DNA of 54,195 bases from Nonomuraea ceibae (GTDB lineage Bacteria; Actinomycetota; Actinomycetes; Streptosporangiales; Streptosporangiaceae). The stretch spans positions 1 to 54,195 of the forward strand of contig NZ_JAHKRO010000066.1 of NCBI RefSeq assembly GCF_019396325.1, read 5' to 3'. Of this stretch, positions 8,643 to 17,337 are shown piece by piece. Below the pieces are notes generated by a model. That model saw only the letters and a list, made by a program, of their open reading frames with translations. It was not told the DNA's origin and ran no database searches. Each line of letters begins with the position of its first letter. Positions within the stretch are counted from its first letter, which is position 1. The translations under genes and the position numbers were made by a program.

Positions 8643-10151
8643 CTAGGCGACGGGCGCGCCGGGGCCGAGCGGGATGCCGAGCCACCAGAACACCAGGAAC
8701 AGCAGCGTCCAGACGACGAGCAGGGTGAACGCGAGCGGGATGGTCATCGAAGCCAGTGTGCCGATCCCGGCCGAGCGGCGGTAGCGCTGCAGGAACCCGA
8801 GCGCCATCACGAAGTACGGGCTCATCGGGGTGATGGCGTTCGTGCACGAGTCGGCGATCCGGTAGAGCGCCTGGGTGTACTCCGGCGGGATGTCGAGCAG
8901 CATCAGCATCGGCACGAACACCGGCCCGACCAGCGCCCACTGCGCCGACCCGCTCGTCACCACCAGGTTGATCACGGTCACCACGATCAGGATGCCCAGG
9001 AACACCACCGGCCCCGACACCCCGGCCGACTTCAGCAGGTCGGCGCCGTTGATCGCGATGATCTCGCCGATGCCGGTCCACTTGAAGAAGGCCAGGAACT
9101 GCGAGATCGCGAAGAACAGCACCAGGATCGGCGCCATCTCGCGCAGCCCGTGCGCCATGAAGTCGGGGATGTCGCGGCTGCTGGTGATGCTTCCGGCGGC
9201 CTTGCCGTACGCCCAGCCGACGGCCAGGAACGCCAGCGCGAGGAAGATCGCGATGGAGCCGAGCAGCGGCGACTGGACGAGGCTGCCGCCCTCGCCGCGC
9301 AGCGGCGATCCGGCGGGCAGCACGGCCAGCACCAGCGCGACGACGAACACGACCAGCGCGATCAGCGCGGCCCGCAGGCCGCGGCGCTCCTCGGGGCGCA
9401 GGGTCAGCGAGCCGAGGTCGTCCTCCTCGGCGTCCTCGTCCACGGGCAGCGACTCGACCCGGCGGGCCAGCACCCGCTCGGTCACCACGGTGATCACGGC
9501 GGCGAGCACCACGGAGGAGGCGATCGAGAAGTAGTAGTTGGCCAGCGGCGTGACCACGTAGGCCGGGTCGATCGTCTGCGCGGCGGCGGTGGTCAGCCCG
9601 GACAGGATGGCGTCGACCGGCGTCACCAGGGGACTGGCGTCGTAACCGGCGGAGATGGACACGAACGCCACCACGATGCCGAGGATCGGGCTGCGGCCGA
9701 CCGCGCGGAAGGCGAGCGCGCCGAGCGGGATCAGCACCACGTAGGCGGCGTCGGAGGCGACGTGCGACACCATGCCGGTGAAGGCCAGCGCGAACGTCAC
9801 CCACCGGGGCGACACCTTGGCCACGCCCGAGCGCAGCACCGCGGCCAGCAGCCCGGACCGCTCCGCGACGGCCACGCCGAGCATCACCACGAGGATCGTG
9901 CCGAGCGGCGCGAACGACGTGTAGTTGTCGATGGCCCCGTCGATCATCGTCGTGACGCCGTCGGCGGACAGCAGGTTCTTGGCCACCACCTGCTTGCCGC
10001 TGGCCGGGTTCACCGCGGACACGCCGGCTGCGGCCAGGCCCCAGCTCACCAGTGCCAGGACTCCCGCCAGGATGACGAACAGCCAGAACGGGTGCGGCAG
10101 TTTGTTGCCGAGGCGCTCGATCCCTCCCAGGACGCGCAGCAGGCCGTTCAT
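8643..10151 (-). CDS. AbgT-family transporter
   Basis: This is a 502-residue integral membrane protein with about a dozen hydrophobic segments and hairpin-like re-entrant regions. The family is known for p-aminobenzoyl-glutamate uptake and for antimetabolite export. The conserved ISAGYDASPLVTPVDAILSG region (about residues 166-186) and the later SGSAQWALVGPVFVPML and CTNAITPMSPYF segments match the AbgT signature regions. The start has a clear AAAGGAG site. Downstream by 12 bases is the M20 peptidase, so the two form an operon. Upstream is a divergent Lrp-like regulator, which is the likely controller. Confidence 0.93.
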   Translation of the reverse strand: MNGLLRVLGGIERLGNKLPHPFWLFVILAGVLALVSWGLAAAGVSAVNPASGKQVVAKNLLSADGVTTMIDGAIDNYTSFAPLGTILVVMLGVAVAERSGLLAAVLRSGVAKVSPRWVTFALAFTGMVSHVASDAAYVVLIPLGALAFRAVGRSPILGIVVAFVSISAGYDASPLVTPVDAILSGLTTAAAQTIDPAYVVTPLANYYFSIASSVVLAAVITVVTERVLARRVESLPVDEDAEEDDLGSLTLRPEERRGLRAALIALVVFVVALVLAVLPAGSPLRGEGGSLVQSPLLGSIAIFLALAFLAVGWAYGKAAGSITSSRDIPDFMAHGLREMAPILVLFFAISQFLAFFKWTGIGEIIAINGADLLKSAGVSGPVVFLGILIVVTVINLVVTSGSAQWALVGPVFVPMLMLLDIPPEYTQALYRIADSCTNAITPMSPYFVMALGFLQRYRRSAGIGTLASMTIPLAFTLLVVWTLLFLVFWWLGIPLGPGAPVA

Positions 10152-10230
10152 CGGTCAGGCTCCTTTCCCGTTAATGGTCACCCATTACAGGGGCGATGAC
10201 CGATTTTGGCAAGTAAAATGTTCTGGCTGG

Positions 10231-10272
10231 CTGAATCAGTCGTCCAAACATGCCTGACTGGAAGATACAGTC
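10231..10272. promoter_or_regulatory. Candidate Lrp/AsnC operator region between divergent abgT-like and lrp-like genes
   Basis: The 126-base divergent region holds two dyads: CTGAATCAG at 10231-10239 and GACTG (10256-10260) with CAGTC (10268-10272) around a 7-base spacer. They share the CTGA/CAGT core and are spaced about 29 bases centre to centre, nearly three helical turns, which suits an Lrp-type octamer that wraps DNA. Binding is inferred from position only. Confidence 0.4.
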
Positions 10273-10277
10273 TTGAC

Positions 10278-11246
10278 ATGCTCGACGACGCCGACCTCGA
10301 CCTGGTCGCGGCGCTGCAGATCGCCCCCCGCGCCTCGGCCGCCGCCCTCGCCGACGTGCTCGGCATGTCCGCCAGCACCGCCGGGCGGCGGCTCGCCCGG
10401 ATGGAGGAGCAGCGCATCCTGCGGGTGATCGGCCAGGTCGACTGGGCCGCCCGCGCCGAGGGCAACCCGCGCCACGTCTGGGTCACCACCGAGCCCGGCG
10501 CCTCCAGCCGCGTCGCGCGCGCCCTGGCCGACCTGCCCGAGGCCCAGCTCGTCGCCGAGACGTCCGGCAAGTCCGACGTCTACTGCGCCGTCCACCCCGT
10601 CGACCGGGCGCAGGCCCGCGAACTGCTCACCGCCCGCATCCCGTCGGTCCCCGGCATCGTCGCCACCCACTCCGAGCTGGTGCTGCGCGCGCTCACCAAG
10701 GCCGACTCCTGGCGGCTGCACCGCCTCGACGACGCCCAGGTCCGCGCCCTGTCGGAGCCCGCCGAACAGGCCGAGGAGCCCGCCCGCGGCGCCGACGAGC
10801 CCGGCGTGCTGCGCCTGCTGCGCAACGACGGCCGCATCACCGCCGCGCAGGCCGCCCGCGCCCTCGGCCTCAGCCAGTCCACCGCCTACCGCATGATCCA
10901 GTCACTGCTGCGGCGCGGCGTCGTCCGCCCCCGCGTCGAGATCGAGCCCGCGCTCCTCGGCTACTCGCTGGAGGTCGTCATCGCGCTGACCGTCTCGCCC
11001 GGCGCCATCCAGCCGGTCGCCGACGAGCTCGCCCGCCACCCCTCCGCCCGCTACGTCTCCATCGTCGCCGGCACCACCTCCGTCATCCACCAGGGCGTCT
11101 TTCGCCACGAGGACGACCTCGGCGACTTCCTCACCCGCGACCTCGCCCACCTGCCCGGCATCACCGCGCTCCAGGTCTCAGTAGTGCTCAAGATGCTGCG
11201 CCGCTACTGGATCTACCGGGAGGACGGCCGGTTGGTCAGCCCGTAA
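10278..11246 (+). CDS. Lrp/AsnC-family regulator with two tandem units
   Basis: This 322-residue protein is about twice the length of a usual AsnC protein (~150). It has two helix-turn-helix/ligand-domain units: the first HTH near residues 12-60 (IAPRASAAALADVLGMSASTA), the second near 180-230 (ITAAQAARALGLSQSTAYRM). Each is followed by a RAM-like alpha-beta ligand domain. Fused double AsnC proteins are common in actinomycetes. It probably senses an amino acid or a conjugate and controls the divergent AbgT-M20 operon. ATG 10278 is preceded by the dyads at 10231-10272, so autoregulation is likely. The alpha/beta hydrolase follows after 10 bases. Confidence 0.88.
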   Translation: MLDDADLDLVAALQIAPRASAAALADVLGMSASTAGRRLARMEEQRILRVIGQVDWAARAEGNPRHVWVTTEPGASSRVARALADLPEAQLVAETSGKSDVYCAVHPVDRAQARELLTARIPSVPGIVATHSELVLRALTKADSWRLHRLDDAQVRALSEPAEQAEEPARGADEPGVLRLLRNDGRITAAQAARALGLSQSTAYRMIQSLLRRGVVRPRVEIEPALLGYSLEVVIALTVSPGAIQPVADELARHPSARYVSIVAGTTSVIHQGVFRHEDDLGDFLTRDLAHLPGITALQVSVVLKMLRRYWIYREDGRLVSP

Positions 11247-11256
11247 GGTGCTGGGC

Positions 11257-12483
11257 GTGAAAGTCACGATGCCCGGCCTGACGGCCGCCGACCATGTGTT
11301 CACCGTGCCGCTCGACCACGCCGACCCCGGCGGCGCCACGATCCAGGTGTTCGCCCGCGAGATCCGCGACCCCGCCCACACCGGCGACCTGCCGTGGGCG
11401 CTGTTCCTCCAGGGCGGCCCCGGCGGCAAGTCCCCCCGGCTGACCGGCCAGGCGCACTGGCGGCACGTGCTCAAGACGCACCGGGTGCTCCTGCTCGACC
11501 AGCGCGGCACCGGCCTGAGCAGCCCCGCCACCGCCACCGGCACCGACGAGGAGCTGGCCGCCCGGCTGCGCCACTACCGCGCCGACGCCATCGTGGCCGA
11601 CTGCGAGCACATCAGGAAGGCCCTCGGCATCGAGCAGTGGGAGACCTGGGGGCAGAGCTACGGCGGCTTCGTCACCCTCACCTACCTGTCGCAGGCCCCC
11701 GAGGCGCTGCGCGCCTGCCACATCACCGGCGGCCTGCCCGGCCTCGACGCCACCGCCGACGACGTCTACACGCGCACGTACGAGCGCGTCCGCGCCAAGG
11801 TCGCCCGCCACCACCGCCGCTACCCCGGCGACGACGAGCGCGCCAGGCGCATCGCCGAGCACCTGGCCGGCAACGAGGTCCTGCTCCCCGACGGCGACCG
11901 GCTCACCGTCGAGCGCTTCCGCACCCTCGGCAAGAAGCTCGGCATGGGCGACGGCTCCGAACGCCTGCACTGGCAGCTCGCCGAGGCGTGGCACGGCGAC
12001 CGCCTGTCCGACGAGTTCCTCTACGCGGTCATGATGGAGACCGGCTTCGTCGGCAGCCCCCTCTACGCCGTCCTGCACGAGTCCATCTACGCCCAGGGCG
12101 CCGCCACCCGCTGGTCGGCGGAGCGGCTGCGCCCCGCCGACTTCGACACGTTCGAGATGTTCACCGGCGAGATGATCTACCCGTGGATGTTCGACGACAT
12201 CCGCGCGCTGCGGCCCTTCAAGGGCGCCGCCGAGATCCTCGCCGCCGTCGACGACTGGCCGCCGCTCTACGACCCGGCCGCGCTGGCCGCCAACGAGGTG
12301 CCCGTCGCCGCCGTGGTCTACCACGACGACATGTACGTCGACGCCGGCCTCTCGCTGGAGACCGCCGCCCGGGTCGGCAACGTGCGCGCCTGGGTCACCA
12401 ACGAGTTCGAGCACGACGGCTTCCGCGTCGCCGCCGACCAGGTGGTGCCCCGGCTCATGCGGATGGTGACGGACCCCCTGTAG
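11257..12483 (+). CDS. Alpha/beta hydrolase, proline iminopeptidase-like (S33)
   Basis: This 408-residue alpha/beta-hydrolase of peptidase family S33 should release N-terminal residues, typically proline, from small peptides. It has the oxyanion region LFLQGGPGGKSP, DQRGTGLSS, the nucleophile elbow GQSYGG, a late acid in YHDDMYVD and a C-terminal histidine in FEHDGFR. There is no signal sequence, so it is cytoplasmic. Two starts are possible, GTG 11248 and GTG 11257; the second has AAGG seven to ten bases upstream and I use it. It follows the Lrp-like gene closely, so it may be under the same control. Its last 29 bases overlap the convergent kinase gene. Confidence 0.88.
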   Translation: MKVTMPGLTAADHVFTVPLDHADPGGATIQVFAREIRDPAHTGDLPWALFLQGGPGGKSPRLTGQAHWRHVLKTHRVLLLDQRGTGLSSPATATGTDEELAARLRHYRADAIVADCEHIRKALGIEQWETWGQSYGGFVTLTYLSQAPEALRACHITGGLPGLDATADDVYTRTYERVRAKVARHHRRYPGDDERARRIAEHLAGNEVLLPDGDRLTVERFRTLGKKLGMGDGSERLHWQLAEAWHGDRLSDEFLYAVMMETGFVGSPLYAVLHESIYAQGAATRWSAERLRPADFDTFEMFTGEMIYPWMFDDIRALRPFKGAAEILAAVDDWPPLYDPAALAANEVPVAAVVYHDDMYVDAGLSLETAARVGNVRAWVTNEFEHDGFRVAADQVVPRLMRMVTDPL

Positions 12484-13918
12484 GCTCGCGCAGCGGCAGC
12501 CGCACCTCGAACCAGGTCGCGCCCGGCTCCGACCGGACCTTCAGGTCGCCGCCGTGCCGGCCCGCCACGATCCGGTAGGAGATGTCCAGCCCCAGCCCGG
12601 TGCCCTGGCCGACCGACTTCGTGGTAAAGAACGGCTCGAAGATCCGGTCCCGGATCGCCTCCGGCACGCCGGGGCCGGTGTCGCCGATCTCCACGATCGC
12701 CTCGTCCTCGTCGTGCGCGGTCCGGATCGTCAGCGTGCCCTCCTCTCCCATGGCGTCGAGCGCGTTGTGGATCAGGTTCGTCCACACCTGGTTCAGCTCG
12801 CCGCCGTAGCAGGGGATCGGCGGCAGCGTCCGGTCGTAGTCGGTGGTCACCGTGATGCCCGGCGGGATCTTGCCGCGGAAGATCGCGACCGTGCTGTCGA
12901 GCAGCTCGTGCACGTCCAGCACCTGGAACGGGGCGCGGTCCATCTGCGAATACTGCTTGGCCGAGCCGATCAGCGAGGTGATCCGCTCGGTCGCCTCCGT
13001 CACCTCGCCCAGCATCTGCGAGATCTCCACCGCCTCCGCCAGCCAGCGCAGCGCGGCCGGCGCGTGCTCCTCGCCGACCTTCAGCCGCACCTTCTCCAGG
13101 TGCTCCCCGCCGAACCCGGCGTTGACCAGCGCCGGAGCCAGCTCCCAGGCGTCCTCCACGCCCAGCTCGTCCAGCGCCTCGCCGAGCTCGTCCTCGGCGT
13201 CGGAGATCTCCAGCGGCGTGCGCGCCGGCAGCGTGCCCACCGCCTCCATGCACGCCTCCTGCATCTCCACCAGCGCCCGCAGCCGCTCCGGCGGGATGCC
13301 GTTCTCGGCCAGCCTGGCCAGCTCCACCCGCGACGACCTGATCAGCGAACGCAGCTCGCTCACCGCCCGCACCGCCGCGGCGGCCGGGTTGTTCAGCTCG
13401 TGGGTGAGCCCCGCCGTGATCGTGCCCAGCGCCGTCAGCCGCTGCCGCCGGTCGATGATCTCCCGCTGCAACCGGCCGCCCGACTGCAACCCGTCCAGCA
13501 GGTGCATCGCCATCGGGAACCACTCGGTCACGATGTAGGCGAACTTGCGCGCCGGCAGGATGAACACCCGCGACGGCGCCGTCGCGCGCAACGTGTGCTG
13601 GTAGGTCTGCGGCGCCCGGTCGCCCAGGTAGGCGGAGGTCGCGCCGCCGTAGACGCCCGGCTGCCCGGTGCGCGGCATGGCGACGGTCCCGGCGCTGACG
13701 GTCTCCGAGACCATCTGCACCTCGCCCTCCACCAGCACCGCGAAGCACTCCGCCGGCTCGCCCTGGCGGACGATCTCCGCGCCCTCCTCGAACTCCCGCA
13801 TCCTGCCGCTGTCGGCCAGCTTGCCGAGCTGCTCGTCGGTCAGCCGCTCGAACAGGAAGAGCTTGCGCAGCTCGTCGATGTCCACAGTGCTCATCGCTTC
13901 TCCAGATACCGGGCTCAT
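12455..13918 (-). CDS. Sensor histidine kinase with N-terminal cyclic-nucleotide-binding-like domain
   Basis: This 487-residue soluble kinase has a cNMP/CRP-like domain at about residues 17-135 and no membrane span. The H-box is LTHELNNP with His173. The catalytic domain has N-box NQVWTNLIHNALDAM, G1 DTGPGVP, F-box FEPFFTTK and G2 GTGLGL, all intact. The input is therefore likely a cytoplasmic ligand or redox state. Its ATG 13918 overlaps the stop of the receiver/thioredoxin-reductase-like gene (ATGA), which makes that protein the obvious partner. A second in-frame ATG at 13894 carries an identical ribosome-binding site because of a 24-bp duplication, so two N-termini eight residues apart may be made. 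Confidence 0.9.
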   Translation of the reverse strand: MSPVSGEAMSTVDIDELRKLFLFERLTDEQLGKLADSGRMREFEEGAEIVRQGEPAECFAVLVEGEVQMVSETVSAGTVAMPRTGQPGVYGGATSAYLGDRAPQTYQHTLRATAPSRVFILPARKFAYIVTEWFPMAMHLLDGLQSGGRLQREIIDRRQRLTALGTITAGLTHELNNPAAAAVRAVSELRSLIRSSRVELARLAENGIPPERLRALVEMQEACMEAVGTLPARTPLEISDAEDELGEALDELGVEDAWELAPALVNAGFGGEHLEKVRLKVGEEHAPAALRWLAEAVEISQMLGEVTEATERITSLIGSAKQYSQMDRAPFQVLDVHELLDSTVAIFRGKIPPGITVTTDYDRTLPPIPCYGGELNQVWTNLIHNALDAMGEEGTLTIRTAHDEDEAIVEIGDTGPGVPEAIRDRIFEPFFTTKSVGQGTGLGLDISYRIVAGRHGGDLKVRSEPGATWFEVRLPLREPTGGPSPSA

Positions 13919-13938
13919 TGCTTCTCCAGATACCGGTG
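13891..13938. repeat. 24-bp tandem duplication spanning the stop/start junction of two coupled genes
   Basis: Units 13891-13914 and 13915-13938 match at 21 of 24 positions. Read on the minus strand, each unit carries the same GGAGAAG ribosome-binding site followed by ATGAGC. The duplication is eight codons long, so it keeps frame. It leaves the first copy as the overlap of stop and start, and the second as an internal alternative start. Confidence 0.85.
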
Positions 13939-15564
13939 CACGAGCGCGACGGCCATCGCGCCCTCCCCGACGGCCGAGGCCACCCGCTTGATCGACTCGG
14001 CGCGCACGTCACCCGCCGCCAGCACGCCCGGCACGTTCGTCTCCAGGAAGTACGGCTCCCGGCGCAACGTCCAGTTACGCGGCCGCCTGCCCCCCTGCAC
14101 CAGGTCGGGCCCCGTCAGCACGAACCCCTTCGCGTCCCGCTCGACCGTCTCGCCCAGCCACGAGGTGTAGGGCTCCGCGCCGATGAACACGAACAGCCAC
14201 TGCGCCTCGACCGTCCGCTCCTCGCCCTTGCGCGCGATCGACAGCCTCTCCAGGTGCCCGTTGCCCGCACCGCCCGTCACCTGGCTCTCCAGGTGCACCT
14301 CGATGTTGCCGATCGCCTGGATCTGCTCGATGAGGTAGTGCGACATGGACTTCTCCAGGCCGTCACCGCGCACCAGCAGGTGCACGCGGCTGGCGTACCC
14401 CGACAGGTGGACGGCCGCCTGGCCCGCCGAGTTGGCCGCGCCCACGATGTAGACCTCGCTGTCCTTGCACGACGGCGCCTCGGTCAGGGCCGCGCCGTAG
14501 TAGACGCCCCGGCCGACGAAGTCGTCCAGGCCCGGCGCGTCCAGCCGCCGGTAGGTCACGCCGGTCGCCAGGATCACCGCGTGCGCCGCGATCTCCCCGC
14601 CGTCCTTGAACCCGATCACCCGGGCCTGGCCGCGCGGCTCCAGATGCGTCACCTTCCGCGCGGTCAGCAGCTCCGCCCCGAACTTCAGCGCCTGCCTGCG
14701 CGCCCGGTCGGCGAGCTGCTGGCCCGAGACGCCGTCGGGGAAGCCCAGGTAGTTCTCGATCCTGGAGCTCTGCCCCGCCTGCCCGCCCGACGCGTGCGCC
14801 TCCACCAGCACCGTGTTGAGCCCCTCCGACGCGCCGTAGACGGCCGCGCCCAGCCCCGCCGGGCCGCCGCCGACCACGATCAGGTCGTAGAAGTCCGTCG
14901 CCGGCGTCGTCGACAGCCCCACCGCCGAGGCCAGCGTCGACTGGTCCGGCGCCTGCAGCGACGACCCGTCGGACGTCACCACCAGCGGCAGCCGGCACTC
15001 CTGCCCCGCCGCCGCCACGAGCTGCGCCCCGTCGGGCTCCTCAGCCAGCATCCACCGGTACGGCACGTGGTTGCGCGCCAGGAAGTCACGCACCTGGTAG
15101 GACGGCGCCGACCAGCGGTCGCCCACCACGCGCAGCTCCGCCACCGGCACCCGGTCCGTCCGCTGCCAGGCGTCGAGCTGCCCGTCGATCACCGGGTAGA
15201 ACTTCTCCTCCGGCGGATCCCACGGCTTGAGCAGATAATGGTCCAGATCCACGACGTTGATCGCCTGGATCGCCGCGTCGGTGTCGGCATAGGCGGTCAG
15301 CAGCACCCGTCGCGCGAACGGGTACATGTCCATCGCCTTCTCCAGGAACTCGACCCCGTTCATCTGCGGCATCCGGTAGTCCGCCAGGATGGCGGCCACC
15401 TCGTCACCACGCAGCCGCATCTCCTTGACCGCCTCGATGCCCTGCACGGCGGCCTCCGCGCGGACGATCCGGTAGTCGCGGCCGTAGCGGCGTCTGAGGT
15501 CGCGGGCCACCGCCCGCGACACGCCAGGATCGTCGTCGACCGTCACGATGACCGGCTTGTCCAT
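13915..15564 (-). CDS. Receiver/glutaredoxin-like/thioredoxin-reductase-like fusion protein
   Basis: This 549-residue protein joins three parts. Residues 1-125 are a receiver domain with the acidic pair D10-D11, phospho-acceptor D62 and switch K113. Residues ~142-216 look like a glutaredoxin fold whose CPxC position reads W151-S-A-P-S-Y156, so it has no active cysteines. Residues ~225-549 are a thioredoxin-reductase-type flavoprotein with FAD motif VVGGGPAGLGAAV and an NAD(P) motif VGAANSAGQAA. The usual CxxC between the two is reduced to one cysteine (EAPSCKDS). It is therefore not a standard thioredoxin reductase; phosphorylation may gate an NAD(P)H flavin activity. ATG 15564 follows AGGGGA. 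The neighbouring histidine kinase is the expected partner. Confidence 0.88.
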   Translation of the reverse strand: MDKPVIVTVDDDPGVSRAVARDLRRRYGRDYRIVRAEAAVQGIEAVKEMRLRGDEVAAILADYRMPQMNGVEFLEKAMDMYPFARRVLLTAYADTDAAIQAINVVDLDHYLLKPWDPPEEKFYPVIDGQLDAWQRTDRVPVAELRVVGDRWSAPSYQVRDFLARNHVPYRWMLAEEPDGAQLVAAAGQECRLPLVVTSDGSSLQAPDQSTLASAVGLSTTPATDFYDLIVVGGGPAGLGAAVYGASEGLNTVLVEAHASGGQAGQSSRIENYLGFPDGVSGQQLADRARRQALKFGAELLTARKVTHLEPRGQARVIGFKDGGEIAAHAVILATGVTYRRLDAPGLDDFVGRGVYYGAALTEAPSCKDSEVYIVGAANSAGQAAVHLSGYASRVHLLVRGDGLEKSMSHYLIEQIQAIGNIEVHLESQVTGGAGNGHLERLSIARKGEERTVEAQWLFVFIGAEPYTSWLGETVERDAKGFVLTGPDLVQGGRRPRNWTLRREPYFLETNVPGVLAAGDVRAESIKRVASAVGEGAMAVALVHRYLEKQ

Positions 15565-15650
15565 TCCCCTGCCTCTCACATCGTCCTTGGGAGAAGGATG
15601 TCATGCGGCAGGGAACGGACTCCGGCCAGGCGAGGCCGCCGGGGACCTCG

Positions 15651-16412
15651 TCAGGCGATGACGCGGCTCTCGCCGCCGTCCACCAGGATCGAGATCCCGT
15701 TCACGAACGACGCCCGCTCGCTCGCCAGGAACGCCACCACGTCGCCCACCTCCTCGGCCCGGCCGATCCGGCCCAGCGGCACGACGGCCGCCCGCTCCGC
15801 CAGCCCGTCCTCGCCGCCCGCCACCTCACGCAGCCGGTCGGTGTCGATCGGGCCCGGCATCACGTTCGTGACCAGCACCCCGTCGCCGCCCACCTCACGG
15901 GCCAGCGTGCGGACCATGCCCGCCACGGCCGACCTCGTCGAGTTGGACAGGGCCAGCCCGTCGATCGCCTCCCGCGCCGACCGGCTCGTCACCGTCACGA
16001 TGCGGCCCCAGCCGCGCTCGCGCATCCCCGGCAGCGCCGCCCGCACCAGCCGTACGGTGCCGAGCAGGTTGCGCTGCACCGCCACGTCCCACTCGGCCAG
16101 GCTCGCGTCCACGAACCGGCCCGGCGGCGGCCCGCCCGCGTTGGCGACCAGGATGTCGACCGGCCCCACCACGTCCTGCGTCTCGCGCACCACCCGCTCG
16201 GCCGCCTCCGGGTCCTCCACGTCCGCGAGCACCGCGTGCACCACGCCGCCGAACTCCTGCAACTCCACCACCGCGTCCGCCAGCTTCTCCGGACTGCGGG
16301 CGCACACGCACACGTGGCACCCCTCCCTGGCGAGACTCCGGGCGGCGGCCAGCCCGATGCCCGCGCTGCCACCCGTGACGAGTGCGACCTTGCCTGCGAT
16401 GCCGAGATCCAT
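15651..16412 (-). CDS. Short-chain dehydrogenase/reductase-like protein lacking the usual Tyr/Lys
   Basis: This 253-residue Rossmann-fold protein has the NAD(P) motif TGGSAGIG and the NAG motif (VANAGG). The catalytic serine is kept in TVTSRSA, but the YxxxK motif reads S-N-S-T-R: the tyrosine position is Ser and the lysine is Arg. This pattern occurs in a subset of FabG-like SDRs, so it is probably a natural subfamily and may not be an ordinary ketoreductase. It starts 8 bases after the ECF41 sigma-factor stop. Oxidoreductases are one of the classic partners (COE genes) of ECF41 factors, so this is the likely main target gene. Confidence 0.85.
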   Translation of the reverse strand: MDLGIAGKVALVTGGSAGIGLAAARSLAREGCHVCVCARSPEKLADAVVELQEFGGVVHAVLADVEDPEAAERVVRETQDVVGPVDILVANAGGPPPGRFVDASLAEWDVAVQRNLLGTVRLVRAALPGMRERGWGRIVTVTSRSAREAIDGLALSNSTRSAVAGMVRTLAREVGGDGVLVTNVMPGPIDTDRLREVAGGEDGLAERAAVVPLGRIGRAEEVGDVVAFLASERASFVNGISILVDGGESRVIA

Positions 16413-16420
16413 AACGGCGA

Positions 16421-17311
16421 CTATAGAGACGACGCCCGCACCCGGGCGAGCTTGTCCGGGTTCAGCACGCCGTACATGCCCCGCACGCGCCCCTCGTGCC
16501 AGTCGAGGACGACCAGCTGATGATCGGAGCCGATCTCCATCCAGATCCCCGGATGGCCGTTCACGTCCACGACCGACAGCCCGCCGTACTCGTAGCGGGC
16601 CAGCACCCCCTCCAGGAACCGCAGCACCTTGTCGCGGCCCTCGATCGGCCGCAGCGCCGCCCGGACCCGGCCGCCGCCGTCGCTCCACATCACGACGTCC
16701 TCGTGCAGCAGATCCGTCAACGGCCCCAGATCGCCGCCCCCGGCCGCCGCGATGAACCGCGCCAGCAGCTCCTCGTGCTCCCGGGACGACGGCCGGAACC
16801 GGTCCCGGCCCTCTGCCAGCCGCACCGACGCCCGATGGTGCATCTGCCGGGCGTTCGCCACCGACGCGCCGACGATCTCCGCGATCTCGTCGTACGGCAG
16901 CTCGAACGCCTCCCGCAGCACGAACACCGCCCGCTCCGGCGGCGACAGGCGCTCCATCAGATGCAGCGTCGCGTACGCCACCGTGTCCCGCAGCTCCGCC
17001 GTGTCCAGCGGCCCCGCCTCAGCCGACGCCACCGGCTCAGGCAGCCACGGCCCCGGATACGCCTCCCGCTTCACCCGGGCCGAGCGGAGCTGGTCCAGCG
17101 CCAGCCGCGACACCACCGTGATCAGGAACGCCCGCGGCTCCCGGACCACGTCACGATCCGTGCCCTGCCAGCGCAGCCACGCCTCCTGCACCACGTCCTC
17201 GGCGTCCCACATGCTGCCCAGCAGCCGGTAGGCCAGACCGAGCAGGGCGGGACGGTGTTCCTCGAACTCAGCGGTCCCCGTCATGCCGGGCAGGGTACCC
17301 GTATCAAGCAT
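16421..17311 (-). CDS. sigJ: ECF41-family RNA polymerase sigma factor (SigJ-like)
   Basis: This 296-residue ECF sigma factor has region 2 near the N-terminus (LLGLAYRLLGSMWDAEDVVQEAWLR), region 4 at about residues 120-180 (LSPPERAVFVLREAFELPYDEIAEIVG), and a C-terminal SnoaL-like extension of about 110 residues. The extension holds the hallmarks of ECF41: WSDGGGRV and a terminal NPDKL. In that family the extension replaces an anti-sigma factor and modulates activity. ATG 17311 has a strong GGAAGGGAG site; an inner ATG at 17284 does not. A perfect ECF41-type promoter lies just upstream, so the gene is probably autoregulated together with the SDR behind it. Confidence 0.92.
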   Translation of the reverse strand: MLDTGTLPGMTGTAEFEEHRPALLGLAYRLLGSMWDAEDVVQEAWLRWQGTDRDVVREPRAFLITVVSRLALDQLRSARVKREAYPGPWLPEPVASAEAGPLDTAELRDTVAYATLHLMERLSPPERAVFVLREAFELPYDEIAEIVGASVANARQMHHRASVRLAEGRDRFRPSSREHEELLARFIAAAGGGDLGPLTDLLHEDVVMWSDGGGRVRAALRPIEGRDKVLRFLEGVLARYEYGGLSVVDVNGHPGIWMEIGSDHQLVVLDWHEGRVRGMYGVLNPDKLARVRASSL

Positions 17312-17337
17312 GCCCGCTCCTTCCCTCCTCCCGAGAG

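Noticed and set aside
7395..10199. Long open frame opposite the M20 and AbgT genes
   Set aside because: It is a high-GC antisense shadow; the minus-strand frames have clear family motifs and ribosome-binding sites.
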